Shown piece after piece: positions 53,497 to 64,000 of a stretch of 64,000 nucleotides of DNA. Source of the DNA: Oscillatoria sp. FACHB-1407 (lineage in GTDB: Bacteria; Cyanobacteriota; Cyanobacteriia; Elainellales; Elainellaceae); contig NZ_JACJSA010000003.1 in the NCBI RefSeq assembly GCF_014697545.1, positions 124,001 to 188,000 on the forward strand, read 5' to 3'. A program made the translations under genes and the position numbers. The notes beneath the pieces are model-generated. The model made no database searches, was not told where the DNA came from, and was given only the letters and a program-made list of their open reading frames with translations. Positions within the stretch are counted from its first letter, which is position 1. Each line of letters begins with the position of its first letter.

Positions 53497-54390
53497 TTAG
53501 GTGAGGCAATACTGGGGCTCTGTTACAGACTGAAATACAAATTGAGGTTGAGTATCAAACCAGACCTCAGTAGGGAACGGAAAGTCAGCGTATCCAACTC
53601 GCAATAAACATAAGCCTTGAGGTGGAGCGGCATATCTGACCTGATCCCGCCGCTGTTGAGTCCAAAGTTCTGTGAATTCAGCGGGCGATCGCCACCCTCG
53701 TCCTACTTCAACCAAAATGCCAATCAATAACCGCATCATGCCGTACAGGAAACCACTCGCTTGAACCTCAATACTAATAAATGAGCCCTTACGTACGCAC
53801 TCTGCTGCTTGAATCTCAACCCATGAGTGGGGACGACCTGAATTAGCGCGATGGAAAGCAGCTAGATGGTGACGTCCTAATAAAGGATTTAAAGCTTCTT
53901 GCATGAGCGATGCGTCAAGCGATGCATGGTAATAGTGCCAGGAAAAAGGACAGACAAATAGATTGGGGCGAGCTTCGGTGTAGATAACGTAGCGATATCG
54001 TCGCCACAATGCTGAGAATCGAGCATGCCAATCTTGACGAACAACAGCCGAGGCTCGAATCACAATATCGCTGGGTAAGCGATGGTTCAGAATATCAGTC
54101 CAACGATAAGCTGGAATCCATTCAGGAGCATCAAAATGAGCGACCTGTGCGGCTGCATGTACGCCTGCATCTGTCCTACCTGCTCCGTGTAACGTTACAG
54201 GATGCTTAAGGACCGCTTGCAACGCTTTTTCAATTTCTTCTTGCACAGTACGATGTTTGGTTTGCCGCTGCCAGCCATGAAAATGAGTGCCCAGGTATTG
54301 AATGACCAGGGCAACTCTTTGAAACTTTTCTGAACCGTTTCCAGTAATACGATCAGAAGTAGTCATGGACGGTGGCAAAACAGCAGACAT
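53497..54390 (-). CDS. truA: tRNA pseudouridine(38-40) synthase TruA
   Basis: 297 residues; a start at 54366 (MTTSDRITG) is an alternative. TruA modifies uridines 38-40 of the anticodon stem. The catalytic Asp lies in [21 protein letters not shown]. Further landmarks are [24 protein letters not shown] and [23 protein letters not shown]. Position after rplQ is usual in cyanobacteria and many other bacteria. Confidence 0.96.
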   Translation of the reverse strand: MSAVLPPSMTTSDRITGNGSEKFQRVALVIQYLGTHFHGWQRQTKHRTVQEEIEKALQAVLKHPVTLHGAGRTDAGVHAAAQVAHFDAPEWIPAYRWTDILNHRLPSDIVIRASAVVRQDWHARFSALWRRYRYVIYTEARPNLFVCPFSWHYYHASLDASLMQEALNPLLGRHHLAAFHRANSGRPHSWVEIQAAECVRKGSFISIEVQASGFLYGMMRLLIGILVEVGRGWRSPAEFTELWTQQRRDQVRYAAPPQGLCLLRVGYADFPFPTEVWFDTQPQFVFQSVTEPQYCLT

Positions 54391-54407
54391 GTGAATTCAA
54401 ATCCTAA

Positions 54408-54758
54408 TCATGTCAACTCAATAATTGCCATCTCAGAGTTATCTCCTCGGCGGCTCACCGTGCGAAGGATACGGGTATAACCGCCTTGGCGATCACCATA
54501 TCGCTCCTTTGCTTGTTCAAAAAGAGCATGAACCAAATCTTTGTCGTAGATATAGCCCAATGCTTGCCGACGGGCAGTAAGGGAACCATCTTTTGCCAAA
54601 GAAATCATCTTTTCGACTTCGGAGCGCACAGCCTTAGCACGCACCTTAGTCGTTGTAATTCGACCATGACGAATTAGCTCTGTAGTCAGGGCTCGTAAAA
54701 GAGCACGGCGCTGATCGGCAGGCTTACCAAGTTGAGGAACACGACAACGATGACGCAT
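54408..54758 (-). CDS. rplQ: Ribosomal protein L17
   Basis: 116 residues, all in the conserved core: [56 protein letters not shown] and GGYTRILR. L17 lies at the peptide-exit side of the 50S subunit. It follows rpoA by 61 bp. Confidence 0.97.
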   Translation of the reverse strand: MRHRCRVPQLGKPADQRRALLRALTTELIRHGRITTTKVRAKAVRSEVEKMISLAKDGSLTARRQALGYIYDKDLVHALFEQAKERYGDRQGGYTRILRTVSRRGDNSEMAIIELT

Positions 54759-54819
54759 AAGAAACAGTACGACGAAGAATACTAAACAATAAAAACAAGC
54801 TAACTGCCGATCTTACAGT

Positions 54820-55767
54820 TTAACTGGTTTTGGCAGATTTCTCATGAGGAAGGGTAATCCCCAATCGGTTTTGCAATGCTTCAATTACCTCTTCAGCAGA
54901 CTTTGCACCAAAGTTTTTGATCTCTAGTAGATCTTCTTGTGTGTAATCTAGCAAGTCTGCGACAGAATTAATTTGTGCTCGCTTCAAACAGTTATAGGCT
55001 CGGACAGAGAGTTGCAGCTCCTCAATAGGGATTTGGTTGGCTGGGTCTTCATCATCATCAAGAACATCCTTCATCTGTTCAAATGTGATGTCTTTAAGAG
55101 GATTAAACAAATCAACCAAAATGTTAGCTGCTTGGCTCAGTGCTTCCTGTGGAGTAACACTACCATTAGTCCAGACTTCCATAATCAGGCGATCCCGCTC
55201 TAGGGAACCCCCGACTCTGGCATCTTCAACGGTGTAGTTCACCTTACGAACAGGCATGAACACAGAGTCGATTTGGAGGAAATCGAGTGCAGAAGTTTCG
55301 TCCCGCCCCCTTTCAATGGCTCGGTAGCCAACCCCCTTTTCAATCCTAAACTCCATTTCAAAGGTCGCACCTGCTGCTACGGTAGCAATATATTGATCGG
55401 GATCAATAATTTCGACCTCGGATGGCAACTCAAAGTACTCGGATGTAACTGTTGCTGGACCTTCAACTCGTAAACGCCCTATTTGGGGTTGCGAAGAGTA
55501 ACTTTTGAGCACAATCTCCTTCATATTCAGCAAGATGTCTAAAACATCTTCCCGAACACCAGGAATTGTCATAAACTCATGAGTTACGCCTGCAATGCGT
55601 ACTGCTGTTACAGCTGAACCCTCTAAATTGGACAACAGCACTCGTCGTAGAGCATTACCGACTGTTGTTCCTTGTCCTCGCTCAAGAGGTTCCAGCACAA
55701 AACGGCTATACAAGCCTTGTGCACTACTTGTGTCAGACTCCACACATTCAACTTGAAACTGTGCCAT
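54820..55767 (-). CDS. rpoA: RNA polymerase alpha subunit
   Basis: 315 residues, with GGGAGG about 8 bases before the ATG. The N-terminal dimerisation domain has RFVLEPLERGQGTTVGNALRR and ILLNMKEIVLKS. The C-terminal DNA-binding domain (LSVRAYNCLKRAQINSVADLL, KNFGAKSAEEV) is complete. The alpha subunit starts assembly of the polymerase. The order rpsM-rpsK-rpoA-rplQ is the classical alpha operon (rpsD is absent here, as in cyanobacteria). Confidence 0.98.
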   Translation of the reverse strand: MAQFQVECVESDTSSAQGLYSRFVLEPLERGQGTTVGNALRRVLLSNLEGSAVTAVRIAGVTHEFMTIPGVREDVLDILLNMKEIVLKSYSSQPQIGRLRVEGPATVTSEYFELPSEVEIIDPDQYIATVAAGATFEMEFRIEKGVGYRAIERGRDETSALDFLQIDSVFMPVRKVNYTVEDARVGGSLERDRLIMEVWTNGSVTPQEALSQAANILVDLFNPLKDITFEQMKDVLDDDEDPANQIPIEELQLSVRAYNCLKRAQINSVADLLDYTQEDLLEIKNFGAKSAEEVIEALQNRLGITLPHEKSAKTS

Positions 55768-55941
55768 CTACCAACCTCCCTACTCTTTAAGCACTAGTCA
55801 GAAAGCACAACCGACTTCTCAACATCTTGCAAGTCAGAGCTCTGACCGCAAAAATCTTTCCCTTGTTAACGACTTAGAAAAACACAGTAAACCAAGAAGC
55901 TTTGTCTTACAGGTGTTCAGCCAGGGAAAGAGTTCAAAACC

Positions 55942-56337
55942 TTAAACTCGACGACGTTTAGGAGGACGGCAGCCATTATGTGGAATGGGGGTTACATCCC
56001 GAATTAATGTAATCTCTAAGCCAGCACCTTGAAGAGCACGAATTGCCGTCTCGCGACCAGAACCAGGTCCACTAACCATTACCTCAATTTGTCTCATTCC
56101 CTGATCGATCGCTCGACGGGCAGCGTTTTCAGCAGCTGTTTGAGCAGCAAATGGTGTACCTTTCTTTGCGCCCTTAAAGCCACTTGAGCCGGAAGACGCC
56201 CATGAAATAGCTTCACCGTTTGTATCTGTGATTGTGACAATCGTATTATTGAAAGTAGACTGAATGTGGGCTACACCACTTGGTACGTGACGCTTTTGCT
56301 TTTTAGCTCCAGTTTTTTTGGTCGGTTGTCGTGCCAT
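55942..56337 (-). CDS. rpsK: Ribosomal protein S11
   Basis: 131 residues. S11 lies on the 30S platform. Landmarks: [50 protein letters not shown] and the terminal [18 protein letters not shown]. It follows rpsM by 184 bp. Confidence 0.98.
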   Translation of the reverse strand: MARQPTKKTGAKKQKRHVPSGVAHIQSTFNNTIVTITDTNGEAISWASSGSSGFKGAKKGTPFAAQTAAENAARRAIDQGMRQIEVMVSGPGSGRETAIRALQGAGLEITLIRDVTPIPHNGCRPPKRRRV

Positions 56338-56521
56338 GTTGATATCTCTGATACTGATTTGAACTACTTAATGAAGGGAAGCTGTAGAACGACGTCTGTG
56401 GAGATTTGCATCTCAAATAAGTAATGTAGGTCACAGTTTGCAATCTAGTCGTACCTCAGATTCTGACAATTCATGGATGTACTTAATCTGCAAGATGTGA
56501 ACCACATCGAAATCGGCATCC

Positions 56522-56905
56522 CTACTTCTTGCTCGGTGCCTTCTTCTTGCCAGCGACTGTACGACGTCCACCCCGACGAGTGCGTGCATTGGTTCTAGTT
56601 CGCTGACCTCTGACTGGTAGCCCTGCACGATGACGTCGTCCACGATACGTACCAATATCCATCAATCGCTTGATGTTAATTGCTTCCAATCGGCGCAAGT
56701 CACCCTCAACCTGGTAGTCGTTCTCGATAATCTCGCGAAGAGCAGCGACATCGGGATCGCTCAGATCCTTAACACGGGTGTCCGGGTTAACTCCAGTTGC
56801 AACTAGAATTTCTTTCGAACGGGTTAGTCCAATCCCATAGATATAAGTAAGACCTATTTCGACGCGCTTATCACGTGGGAGGTCTACTCCAGCAATCCGT
56901 GCCAC
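56522..56905 (-). CDS. rpsM: Ribosomal protein S13
   Basis: 127 residues. S13 is in the 30S head and touches the P-site tRNA and the 50S. Landmarks: [53 protein letters not shown] and the basic tail [12 protein letters not shown]. It follows rpmJ by 96 bp. Confidence 0.98.
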   Translation of the reverse strand: MARIAGVDLPRDKRVEIGLTYIYGIGLTRSKEILVATGVNPDTRVKDLSDPDVAALREIIENDYQVEGDLRRLEAINIKRLMDIGTYRGRRHRAGLPVRGQRTRTNARTRRGGRRTVAGKKKAPSKK

Positions 56906-57001
56906 GTTAAAAATCTCCTTGACTCAATTTCCACATATTTCTGAATCCAAAATGCCTAGGCAAACATCCGTGTTCAGTCTAGACTTAGGGCTAAAAGGGA
57001 A

Positions 57002-57115
57002 TTAGCCTTGACGTTGTTTGTGCTTCGGGTTGGCACAAATCACCATGACACGACCACGACGACGGATGACACGGCACTTTTCACAAATCTTACGGACGGA
57101 TGCTCGAACCTTCAT
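57002..57115 (-). CDS. rpmJ: Ribosomal protein L36
   Basis: 37 residues, [14 protein letters not shown] at the start and KHKQRQG at the end. It has the three Cys and one His (C11, C14, C27, H32) of the zinc-binding form. Read directly from the sequence between infA and rpsM. Confidence 0.97.
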   Translation of the reverse strand: MKVRASVRKICEKCRVIRRRGRVMVICANPKHKQRQG

Positions 57116-57245
57116 GGCGTAGAATTTACAGTATTACAAACGTAACATTATAACCTTTCTATAGGCTTTTATCAAACTAAATCTTAGTCAAACAAAACAT
57201 GACTTGACCAGCAAACAAAAAACTTGATTTTCTCAAAAAAATAAA

Positions 57246-57470
57246 TTATTTTTTCCGGAGCCGATAAGTAATCCTACCCTTAGTCAAATCATAAGGAGTT
57301 AGCTCAACTTTGACGCGATCGCCGGGCAAGATTTTAATGTAGTTGCGCCGAATCTTTCCAGAGATATGAGCCAATACATTAAATCCGTTGTCTAAATCGA
57401 CACGGAACATTGCATTTGGCAGTGAATCTGTCACTGTCCCTTCCATTTCAATCAAATCTTGTTTAGACAA
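57246..57470 (-). CDS. infA: Translation initiation factor IF-1
   Basis: 74 residues from TTG at 57470, which gives the usual start (M)[17 protein letters not shown] lies 8 bases upstream. An in-frame ATG at 57542 would add residues no IF-1 has. IF-1 is an S1/OB-fold protein that blocks the A site during initiation. Landmarks: [20 protein letters not shown] and [20 protein letters not shown]. Confidence 0.95.
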   Translation of the reverse strand: MSKQDLIEMEGTVTDSLPNAMFRVDLDNGFNVLAHISGKIRRNYIKILPGDRVKVELTPYDLTKGRITYRLRKK

Positions 57471-57633
57471 TGAGTGTGCCCTCAAAAACGACATAAACCG
57501 TGAACAGAAGAATGAAAGTATAGCTTCTTTCCGCCTATTCAACTACTTATCATTTCAAGACTAACAAACCTTTACTAAAAATGGTTTAGTGTCAACCTGC
57601 ACTTGGGGTCAAGTTTACTCTTCTGGTGAAGAA

Positions 57634-58191
57634 TTATTTGTGCTCTATCAGTCGTTGAAGCTCTGACGTTACAGTATCAATTGGTTGATTGCCATTAACA
57701 GAAACAAGCTGCTGCCGATTACGATAAGCATCAATTAAAGGTGCGGTCTGACTGCGGTAAACGTCAAGACGTCTACGAATGACTTCCTCGCTATCATCCT
57801 TACGACCACGTTCCAGAAGCCGTGAAACTAGAACTTCGTCAGGTACATCAATGTTGACCACAGCATCACAAGATTGATGAATCTCAAGAAGTAACTGATC
57901 TAGAAAATCAGCTTGAGCGATATTTCTTGGGAAACCATCCAAAATCCAACCTGATTCTGCATCTGACTGGTTTAAGCGATTCCGGATCATATCTAAAAGA
58001 AGCTGATCAGGTACCAACTCTCCGCGATCCATGTAAGCTTGAGCTTTAAGCCCTAGATCGGTTCTTTCAGCTACCGCGCCCCTCAAAATATCGCCTGTAG
58101 AGATATGAGGTATAGAGAAGCTCTTTGCCAAAAGTGTTGCTTGCGTACCTTTACCGGCACCCGGTGGACCTAGAAAAATCAAACGTACCAC
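57634..58191 (-). CDS. adk: Adenylate kinase
   Basis: 185 residues from GTG at 58191, which overlaps the secY stop by one base (TAGTG). It balances adenine nucleotides. Landmarks: [14 protein letters not shown] (P-loop), [20 protein letters not shown] and the [16 protein letters not shown] lid region of the short form, without a zinc-binding insert. Confidence 0.97.
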   Translation of the reverse strand: MVRLIFLGPPGAGKGTQATLLAKSFSIPHISTGDILRGAVAERTDLGLKAQAYMDRGELVPDQLLLDMIRNRLNQSDAESGWILDGFPRNIAQADFLDQLLLEIHQSCDAVVNIDVPDEVLVSRLLERGRKDDSEEVIRRRLDVYRSQTAPLIDAYRNRQQLVSVNGNQPIDTVTSELQRLIEHK

Positions 58192-59495
58192 TATTGCTTC
58201 ACCATCCCCTCATATCGTTGGGAAATTACATAAGTTTGAATCTGCTTGGCGGTGTCGATCGCCACACCCACCAAAATCAACAAGGATGTTGCACCAAATC
58301 CTTGAAATGTCCTAACTTGAGTTGCGCTTTCTACAGCTGTTGGAACAATCGCTACTAGTCCGAGAAAGATTGCACCCAGAAAAATCAGACGATTTAGAAC
58401 GCGCTCAATGTATTCGCTGGTCGCCTTGCCCGGTCGAATCCCTGGAATACTTGCTCCCATCTTTTTGAGATTTTGAGACATGTCAACAGGGTTGACTGTA
58501 ATCGAGGCGTAGAAATAGCTGAAGAATAGGATCAGAACAAGGTACAAAATTACATAAACCCAGTGTCCTGGACTTAAGTATTGAATGAATTGCTCTAATC
58601 CTCGATTGGGAAAAAATTGAACCAGCGAGGCAGGTAGAAATAAAACCGCAGAAGCAAAGATGATGGGCATCACCCCACCTTGGTTGAGGCGAAGTGGCAA
58701 GTAACTGCTCTTCTCAAGATACATCCGCCGACCTACTTGGCGACGAGCAGAAATAATTGGAATACGACGAGTTCCTTCCTGGACAAACACGATACCAACA
58801 ATCATCACCAAGAAAACCAACAACAGGATGATGATTCCACCAACGAGACTGCGATCGCCGTTCTGCGCTAGCTCAATTGTTTGACCAAGAGAGCTAGGGA
58901 GTGTCGAGACGATGCTGACAAAAATCAGCAAAGAAGCCCCATTACCGATGCCTCGCTCTGTAATTAACTCACCAACCCACATGACGAACATGGAGCCTGC
59001 CGTCAAGGCGATCACCGTTTCTACAATAAATAGGGTCCCGGGGGTTGTTGCGTAATTATTGACTAGAAGTGCAACTCCAAAACTTTGTAGAACAGCCCAA
59101 CCTAGAGCTACATAACGTGTGATTTGAGATATCTTACGTCGCCCTGCTTCTCCCTCATTTTTCTGCAAGTCTTCCAAGCTAGGAAGAGCTGCTGTCAATA
59201 ACTGCAAAATAATAGAAGCATTAATATAGGGTAGAATTCCCAACGCAAAAATCCCTAGTGCAGAGAAACCGCCTGTCAGAATATCTATGAAACCAATGAG
59301 GCTTCCCAAGTTGCTTCCTCGGATGGCTTCTTGAAAAGCAACTCGATCAATTCCAGGGATAGGAACGAAAACTCCCAAACGCACCAGAATTAGAAGCCCA
59401 ATAGTGACCAACAGCCGACCTCGCAAGCCAGCAGCTTGTGCCATTTGAATAAACGTTTCTTGCGCTGTTGGAGCCTTATCTCGACTGACAACCAT
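58191..59495 (-). CDS. secY: Preprotein translocase subunit SecY
   Basis: 434 residues with ten hydrophobic segments. SecY is the channel of the Sec translocon in the plasma and thylakoid membranes. Landmarks: [53 protein letters not shown] and [15 protein letters not shown]. The gene lies in its usual place between rplO and adk, to which it is coupled. Confidence 0.98.
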   Translation of the reverse strand: MVVSRDKAPTAQETFIQMAQAAGLRGRLLVTIGLLILVRLGVFVPIPGIDRVAFQEAIRGSNLGSLIGFIDILTGGFSALGIFALGILPYINASIILQLLTAALPSLEDLQKNEGEAGRRKISQITRYVALGWAVLQSFGVALLVNNYATTPGTLFIVETVIALTAGSMFVMWVGELITERGIGNGASLLIFVSIVSTLPSSLGQTIELAQNGDRSLVGGIIILLLVFLVMIVGIVFVQEGTRRIPIISARRQVGRRMYLEKSSYLPLRLNQGGVMPIIFASAVLFLPASLVQFFPNRGLEQFIQYLSPGHWVYVILYLVLILFFSYFYASITVNPVDMSQNLKKMGASIPGIRPGKATSEYIERVLNRLIFLGAIFLGLVAIVPTAVESATQVRTFQGFGATSLLILVGVAIDTAKQIQTYVISQRYEGMVKQ

Positions 59496-59551
59496 GAGCA
59501 GGATACCTCTATGACAGAATCTAACAGGGAACTACTACACCTAAGCGCAGC

Positions 59552-59998
59552 TTAATCAGTTTCAGTGCAAGTGCCGCCAGCTCCTTCAATTTTGGTGCGA
59601 GCCGATGCAGTAAATGCAGCAGCCTCAACCTGAAGAGGAACTGTTAGTTCACCATCCCCAAGCACTTTCAAAGGACCATCATCAGATGTGATTAATCCTG
59701 CTTCCATTAATGTTGCTAAATTAACCTGAGTATTAGCCGGAAGACTAGCTAAATCAGCTATGTTGATCGTAGTGTACTGCTGACGGTTAATTACCGTAAA
59801 GTGCTTCAACTTAGGAATACGACGGTACAGAGGCAACTGACCCCCCTCAAATCCAGGACGGGTCCCTCGACCTGAGCGTGACTTTTGTCCTCGCATACCA
59901 AAGCCACCACTCGCTCCCTGTCCAGCAGAGATACCGCGCCCAATACGACGACGGCGTTTTTGGGATCCTTCTTTTGGTAAAGCGTCTGTAAGTCTCAT
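59552..59998 (-). CDS. rplO: Ribosomal protein L15
   Basis: 148 residues. The N-terminus has the glycine/arginine-rich rRNA-binding part ([39 protein letters not shown]). C-terminal core: [18 protein letters not shown]15 organises domains of 23S rRNA. Between rpsE and secY. Confidence 0.97.
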   Translation of the reverse strand: MRLTDALPKEGSQKRRRRIGRGISAGQGASGGFGMRGQKSRSGRGTRPGFEGGQLPLYRRIPKLKHFTVINRQQYTTINIADLASLPANTQVNLATLMEAGLITSDDGPLKVLGDGELTVPLQVEAAAFTASARTKIEGAGGTCTETD

Positions 59999-60025
59999 AT
60001 TTGTTACCAGTTAATTCACACCTTC

Positions 60026-60547
60026 TCAGGCGTATAAATTTTCGACAGAAACGCCTCGCTCTTCAGCCACTTCGGAAAAGGTACGAAGCGATGCCAACGC
60101 ATTAGCAGCAGCTCTAGCGTTGTTGAGTGGGTTACCCGATCCCAATTGCTTTGCCAAAACGTTGCGAACCCCAGCTAACTCCAGGACGGTTCGGACTGCG
60201 CCACCTGCAATTACTCCAGTACCAGGAGCAGCAGGTCGCATCATCACTTTGGCACCACCACCCATTCCATTAACGGGGTGAGGAATTGAGTTAGATTTTG
60301 TCAAAGGAACATCGACAAGATGCTTCTTGCCATCTGCAACGCCTTTGCGGACAGCACCAATCACATCACTGGCTTTGCCTACCCCAACACCAACTTGACC
60401 GCGCTCGTTGCCAACAATAACGATCGCCCTGAAGCTGAGTTTCTTTCCTCCCTTCACGACTTTAGTGACTCGGCGAATCTGGACGACTCTTTCCTGCCAA
60501 TCGGTTTCTTTCTCGCGGGCGCGACTGCTTTTACGATTTTTAGCCAT
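60026..60547 (-). CDS. rpsE: Ribosomal protein S5
   Basis: 173 residues. S5 affects translational accuracy. Landmarks: [59 protein letters not shown] and [19 protein letters not shown]. The order rplR-rpsE-rplO is standard; no rpmD (L30) is present, as in cyanobacteria. Confidence 0.98.
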   Translation of the reverse strand: MAKNRKSSRAREKETDWQERVVQIRRVTKVVKGGKKLSFRAIVIVGNERGQVGVGVGKASDVIGAVRKGVADGKKHLVDVPLTKSNSIPHPVNGMGGGAKVMMRPAAPGTGVIAGGAVRTVLELAGVRNVLAKQLGSGNPLNNARAAANALASLRTFSEVAEERGVSVENLYA

Positions 60548-60580
60548 CTCTTTAATCCTGTTGTCTAATCATTACGGGTT

Positions 60581-60943
60581 CTAAAAATCGAGTCCACCCT
60601 CACGGGCTGCGTCTGCTAAAGCTTTGACCCGACCATGATACAGATTGCCACCTCGATCGAACACTACCTGTTTGATTCCTTGTTGAAGCGATCGCTCTGC
60701 AATCAGTTTGCCAATTTGAGCCGAGGCTTCACAATTTGACCCTGTTTCAAGCTGCTGTCTCAACTCTGGTTCTAGTGTTGACGCAGCAACTAAGGTGTGA
60801 TGGCGTGAATCATCAATTACCTGCGCATAAATGTGTTGATTAGAGCGGAAAACAGCCAATCGAGGACGCTCGGTAGTGCCTAAAACACTGCGTCGAATAC
60901 GACCATGGCGGCGGCGAGTTGATTCTTTGCGACTTAGTTTCAT
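60581..60943 (-). CDS. rplR: Ribosomal protein L18
   Basis: 120 residues. L18 binds 5S rRNA. Landmarks: [36 protein letters not shown] and the C-terminal [20 protein letters not shown]. It starts 2 bp after the rplF stop. Confidence 0.97.
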   Translation of the reverse strand: MKLSRKESTRRRHGRIRRSVLGTTERPRLAVFRSNQHIYAQVIDDSRHHTLVAASTLEPELRQQLETGSNCEASAQIGKLIAERSLQQGIKQVVFDRGGNLYHGRVKALADAAREGGLDF

Positions 60944-60945
60944 AA

Positions 60946-61485
60946 CTACTTCTTCCCTGCCTTACCAGCTTTACGTCTAACAACTTCACCTGAATACCGA
61001 ATTCCTTTACCTTTGTAGGGTTCAGGTGGACGAACTGCCCGGATTTTAGCCGCCGTATTACCAACGACTTCTTTATCGATACCGCTAACGATGACGTTTG
61101 TATTATTTTCAACAGCAAATTGAATCCCATCAGGTGGCTCAATTTGAATTGGGTGGCTATAACCAACACTGAGTGTCAAGGTACGTCCTTGAACCTGGGC
61201 ACGATAACCTACCCCTTGAATTTCAAGACGACGCTGAAATCCTTGAGATACTCCCTCGACCATGTTCGCCACCAAAGTACGGCAGAGACCATGGCGTTGA
61301 CGCGCTGGACGAGATTCATTGCGACGGTTAACCTGGAGGTTTTCTCCATCTTGAACAACCTCTACCTCCGGAGGTAGGGTGCGAGACAACTCACCTTTTG
61401 GTCCTTTAACAGCAACATGTTGACCGTCAATGGTAACGGTTACTTTTGTAGGAACACTGATAGGGCGTTTACCGATACGAGACAT
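60946..61485 (-). CDS. rplF: Ribosomal protein L6
   Basis: 179 residues with the two repeated L6 domains. Landmarks: [52 protein letters not shown] and the C-terminal [18 protein letters not shown]6 lies near the factor-binding site. It follows rpsH by 22 bp. Confidence 0.98.
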   Translation of the reverse strand: MSRIGKRPISVPTKVTVTIDGQHVAVKGPKGELSRTLPPEVEVVQDGENLQVNRRNESRPARQRHGLCRTLVANMVEGVSQGFQRRLEIQGVGYRAQVQGRTLTLSVGYSHPIQIEPPDGIQFAVENNTNVIVSGIDKEVVGNTAAKIRAVRPPEPYKGKGIRYSGEVVRRKAGKAGKK

Positions 61486-61507
61486 GATTCACTCCTAAAA
61501 ACAGGTG

Positions 61508-61909
61508 CTACCAGACGTAACAGAGCACTTCGCCTCCAAGCCCCTGGCGACGAGCGTCTCGGTCAGTCATAATGCCACTGGAAGTCGAAATAATAGCAAT
61601 ACCAATACCACCGAGCACTCTGGGCAGTTCTTTGCGATTGGAATAAACCCGCAGACCAGGCTTACTGACGCGCCTGAGTGCATTGATGATGGGACGACGA
61701 TTTTTCCCTTTGTACTTAAGGGCAATCACCAAAGTCCGCTTGGGTCCCTCACCAGTTTCAGAAAAGTCGGTGATAAAACCCTCGTCCTGTAATACTTTCG
61801 CAATGCTACGTGTCATTTTGGTTGACGGAACTTCCGTCGTCTGGTGTCGCGCTAAGTTGGCATTGCGAATGCGCGTCAACATGTCTGCAATCGTGTCGTT
61901 AACCGCCAT
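61508..61909 (-). CDS. rpsH: Ribosomal protein S8
   Basis: 133 residues. S8 binds the central domain of 16S rRNA. Landmarks: [52 protein letters not shown] and [20 protein letters not shown]. It follows rplE directly; the rpsN gene found between them in many bacteria is absent, as in cyanobacteria. Confidence 0.98.
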   Translation of the reverse strand: MAVNDTIADMLTRIRNANLARHQTTEVPSTKMTRSIAKVLQDEGFITDFSETGEGPKRTLVIALKYKGKNRRPIINALRRVSKPGLRVYSNRKELPRVLGGIGIAIISTSSGIMTDRDARRQGLGGEVLCYVW

Positions 61910-61932
61910 AGTTTCCTCTTTGTCACACTGCC

Positions 61933-62478
61933 TCAGCTATCCCGGAAAGGCATTCCCAACTCTTTGAGCAGGGCACGACCTTCTTCATCGGTATTCGCAG
62001 TTGTAATGATTGAAATATCCATACCTCGAATCTGATCAACCTTGTCGTACTCGACCTCTGGAAAAATCAGTTGCTCGCGAACTCCCAATGTGTAATTTCC
62101 ACGACCATCAAAACTCTTAGGGCTAACACCGCGAAAGTCTCGAATGCGAGGGAGAGAAAGATTGATCAATCGGTCCAGAAATGCATACATCCGGTCAGAA
62201 CGAAGAGTGACCATGATACCAACTGGCATTCCTTTGCGGATCTTGAAGCCAGCGATCGCTTTTTTAGCACGAGTTACAACTGGTTTCTGTCCTGTAATCA
62301 AGGCGATCTCACTCAACGAAGCTTCTAATGCTTTAGCATTTTGAGCTGCTTCTCCTAATCCACGATTGATCGTAACTTTAACTACCTTGGGAACCTGATG
62401 GATGTTTGTGTATTTAAACTGATCCATCAGTTTTGGAATCACCTTATCTTGATAAAGTGCTTTAATTTTCTGTGTCAT
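61933..62478 (-). CDS. rplE: Ribosomal protein L5
   Basis: 181 residues. L5 binds 5S rRNA and P-site tRNA. Landmarks: [59 protein letters not shown] and [20 protein letters not shown]. Between rplX and rpsH. Confidence 0.98.
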   Translation of the reverse strand: MTQKIKALYQDKVIPKLMDQFKYTNIHQVPKVVKVTINRGLGEAAQNAKALEASLSEIALITGQKPVVTRAKKAIAGFKIRKGMPVGIMVTLRSDRMYAFLDRLINLSLPRIRDFRGVSPKSFDGRGNYTLGVREQLIFPEVEYDKVDQIRGMDISIITTANTDEEGRALLKELGMPFRDS

Positions 62479-62536
62479 AACACCTGTCCTTTAATTTCCC
62501 TGGGCTTAGTCAGGGATACGAATTTGAATAGCATGC

Positions 62537-62878
62537 TCAATCAATGATTTCCCCAGTTTTTTTGAGCATCCGCACCTTACGACCATCGGCATTAAGGGTG
62601 TAGCAAATTCGGCTAGCAACCTTTTGCTTAGTGGAATAGAGCATGACATTAGAGCTATGAATTGGGAATTCACTAGTTGTAATTTGACCAGACTCGCCTT
62701 CCTGCTGGGGCTTGACGTGTTTGGTTTTAATGTTCACTCCCTTCACAATTACTTTGCTCGTCTTAGGAAAGGTCTGCAATATTTCACCCACTTTGCCTTT
62801 ATCCGAGCCTGAGATGACCTGAACAGTGTCACCTTTCTTGATGTGCATTCTATGACGAGTAGTAGCAGATTTTGCCAT
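62537..62878 (-). CDS. rplX: Ribosomal protein L24
   Basis: 113 residues with the KOW motif: [21 protein letters not shown]24 starts 50S assembly. Its ATG shares one base with the rplN stop (TGATG), so the two are translationally coupled. Confidence 0.97.
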   Translation of the reverse strand: MAKSATTRHRMHIKKGDTVQVISGSDKGKVGEILQTFPKTSKVIVKGVNIKTKHVKPQQEGESGQITTSEFPIHSSNVMLYSTKQKVASRICYTLNADGRKVRMLKKTGEIID

Positions 62879-63243
62879 CAGAGCACCTCCGGAGCTAAGG
62901 AGACAATTTTAGTGAAGTTTTTATCTCGCAATTCACGAGCGACAGGACCAAACACACGAGTTCCTCTAGGATTGCCCTCTGCATTAATGATGACCGCCGC
63001 GTTATCGTCGAATCGGATGCTCATACCGCTGTCACGTCTGAGACCTTTACGAGTACGAACTACAACTGCTCGGACAACATCAGATTTCTTGACTGCCATG
63101 TTAGGGAGCGCATCCTTAACAACTGCAATGATCACGTCGCCAACACCTGCATAGCGACGGTTGCCACCCAACACACGAATACACATCAGCTTACGAGCAC
63201 CGCTGTTATCCGCCACATTAAGATAGGTTTCTTGCTGAATCAT
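62878..63243 (-). CDS. rplN: Ribosomal protein L14
   Basis: 121 residues. L14 lies at the subunit interface near the factor site. Landmarks: [40 protein letters not shown] and [20 protein letters not shown]. Between rpsQ and rplX. Confidence 0.98.
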   Translation of the reverse strand: MIQQETYLNVADNSGARKLMCIRVLGGNRRYAGVGDVIIAVVKDALPNMAVKKSDVVRAVVVRTRKGLRRDSGMSIRFDDNAAVIINAEGNPRGTRVFGPVARELRDKNFTKIVSLAPEVL

Positions 63244-63260
63244 GGTTTTCTCCTAGCTGC

Positions 63261-63512
63261 TCAAGCCTCTGGTGTATTGTCGAGAATATCAATCACAGTC
63301 CATCGCTTTGTGCGGCTAAGCGGGCGGGTTTCCTGGATGCGAACGCGATCGCCCACCTTACACTTGTTATCCTCATCGTGGGCTTTGTACCGCTTTGTGC
63401 GAACCATAATTTTGCGGTATTTCGGATGAGGAGCACGGTTCTCTACCGCAACGACAACCGTTTTCTGCATTTTGTCGCTGACTACAACACCCACTCTTTC
63501 TTTGACTGCCAT
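63261..63512 (-). CDS. rpsQ: Ribosomal protein S17
   Basis: 83 residues. OB-fold 16S rRNA-binding protein. Landmarks: [39 protein letters not shown] and [18 protein letters not shown]. It starts 3 bp after the rpmC stop. Confidence 0.97.
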   Translation of the reverse strand: MAVKERVGVVVSDKMQKTVVVAVENRAPHPKYRKIMVRTKRYKAHDEDNKCKVGDRVRIQETRPLSRTKRWTVIDILDNTPEA

Positions 63513-63515
63513 TGC

Positions 63516-63743
63516 CTACTCCTCTGCCACTGGGGATTTTGAAGTCGTCAACAATCTTTCCCGTTCTACGGTTAACAGTTGGGCTAATTGATGACGAGTA
63601 TGTTTGAACTGATGATTTTTTTCGAGGCGACGAGTGGCTTGCTGAAACCGCAAATCAAACAATTGCCTTCTGGCTGCGGCGATTCTTTCCTGAAGCTCCT
63701 GATCACTCAAATCTCGAATTTCTGAAATTTTAGGTAGAGCCAT
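63516..63743 (-). CDS. rpmC: Ribosomal protein L29
   Basis: 75 residues, a two-helix protein at the peptide-exit tunnel mouth. Landmarks: EIRDLSDQELQERIAAARRQ and LFDLRFQQATRRLEKNHQ. The C-terminal part is slightly longer than in E. coli, as in other cyanobacteria. Starts 3 bp after the rplP stop. Confidence 0.95.
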   Translation of the reverse strand: MALPKISEIRDLSDQELQERIAAARRQLFDLRFQQATRRLEKNHQFKHTRHQLAQLLTVERERLLTTSKSPVAEE

Positions 63744-63746
63744 GAC

Positions 63747-64000
63747 CTACGACTCCTCCGTCTGACGAGTAACAAATTTAGTTTTGATGGGCAATTTGTA
63801 TGATGCTAAACGCATTGCCTCACGGGCAATCGGTTCCGCCACACCAGCAATCTCAAATAAAACCCGTCCGGGTTTGACCACTGCGACCCAAAATTCAGGA
63901 TTTCCTTTACCTGATCCCATCCGAGTTTCTGCGGGACGCATAGTAACAGGCTTATCTGGGAAAATCCGAATCCAGATTTTGCCACCCCGACGAATGTAAC
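63747..64000 (-). CDS. rplP: Ribosomal protein L16 (N-terminal part outside window)
   Basis: The C-terminal 83 residues are visible; the start lies beyond 64000. Landmarks: [35 protein letters not shown] and [20 protein letters not shown]16 organises the A-site region of the 50S. First visible gene of the block. Confidence 0.97.
   Translation of the reverse strand, partial: YIRRGGKIWIRIFPDKPVTMRPAETRMGSGKGNPEFWVAVVKPGRVLFEIAGVAEPIAREAMRLASYKLPIKTKFVTRQTEES

Overview
This 64 kb window is a piece of a cyanobacterial chromosome, most likely from a filamentous species. The evidence is: many copies of the octamer GCGATCGC (the HIP1 palindrome typical of cyanobacteria); a tRNA-Leu(UAA) interrupted by a group I intron; two nblA genes and an NblB-like protein for phycobilisome turnover; a HetZ-type regulator; SepF; a lumenal TLP40-type cyclophilin; and the cyanobacterial order of the spc/alpha ribosomal operon. 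No insertion sequence, prophage or CRISPR array was found. Several intergenic spacers are filled with heptanucleotide tandem repeats of the STRR type.

Layout. 1-5.6 kb (minus strand): a membrane/envelope cluster made of an RCK (TrkA-N) ion-channel-like protein cut by the window edge, a solute-binding protein, a two-TM coiled-coil protein and a lipoprotein that fuses a solute-binding domain to a von Willebrand A domain. 6-8.1 kb (plus): a phosphonatase-like HAD hydrolase and an HpnW-type FAD oxidoreductase, probably a phosphonate catabolism pair. 8.5-15.3 kb: three sensor kinases, one with an N-terminus resembling the ethylene-receptor domain, plus an M23 peptidase and a small unknown protein. 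15.4-20.9 kb: HetZ, a Sua5/YciO-family protein, the nickel-pincer enzyme LarC, an RsbW-like kinase and a PEP-CTERM protein. 21.5-25.2 kb: NblB-like HEAT protein, CBS-domain protein, M42 peptidase and ThiL. 25.8-33.7 kb: cyclophilin, EF-P, AccB, a GNAT acetyltransferase, aspartate kinase, two exported proteins and a short-chain dehydrogenase. 34-39.1 kb: the intron-containing tRNA, an 811-bp gene-free stretch with a good promoter, a large unknown protein, SepF, a universal stress protein and the tandem nblA genes.

39.5-45.6 kb (plus) is the rimP-nusA-ylxR-infB translation/transcription operon. It has a terminator-like hairpin in front of rimP and a strong terminator after infB. 45.9-64 kb (minus) is one long collinear block: rplP-rpmC-rpsQ-rplN-rplX-rplE-rpsH-rplF-rplR-rpsE-rplO-secY-adk-infA-rpmJ-rpsM-rpsK-rpoA-rplQ-truA-rplM-rpsI-rpmE-prfA. 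It then continues through an SbcD-like nuclease, an APH-like/P-loop kinase fusion and two membrane proteins of unknown function.

Most genes are housekeeping. The parts most worth a second look are the solute-binding/vWA cluster, the ethylene-receptor-like kinase that lacks the copper-ligand cysteine, the 73-bp higher-order repeat that appears to have grown out of heptads, a roughly 60-75 bp dispersed element present three times, and the gene-free stretch with a near-consensus promoter downstream of tRNA-Leu.
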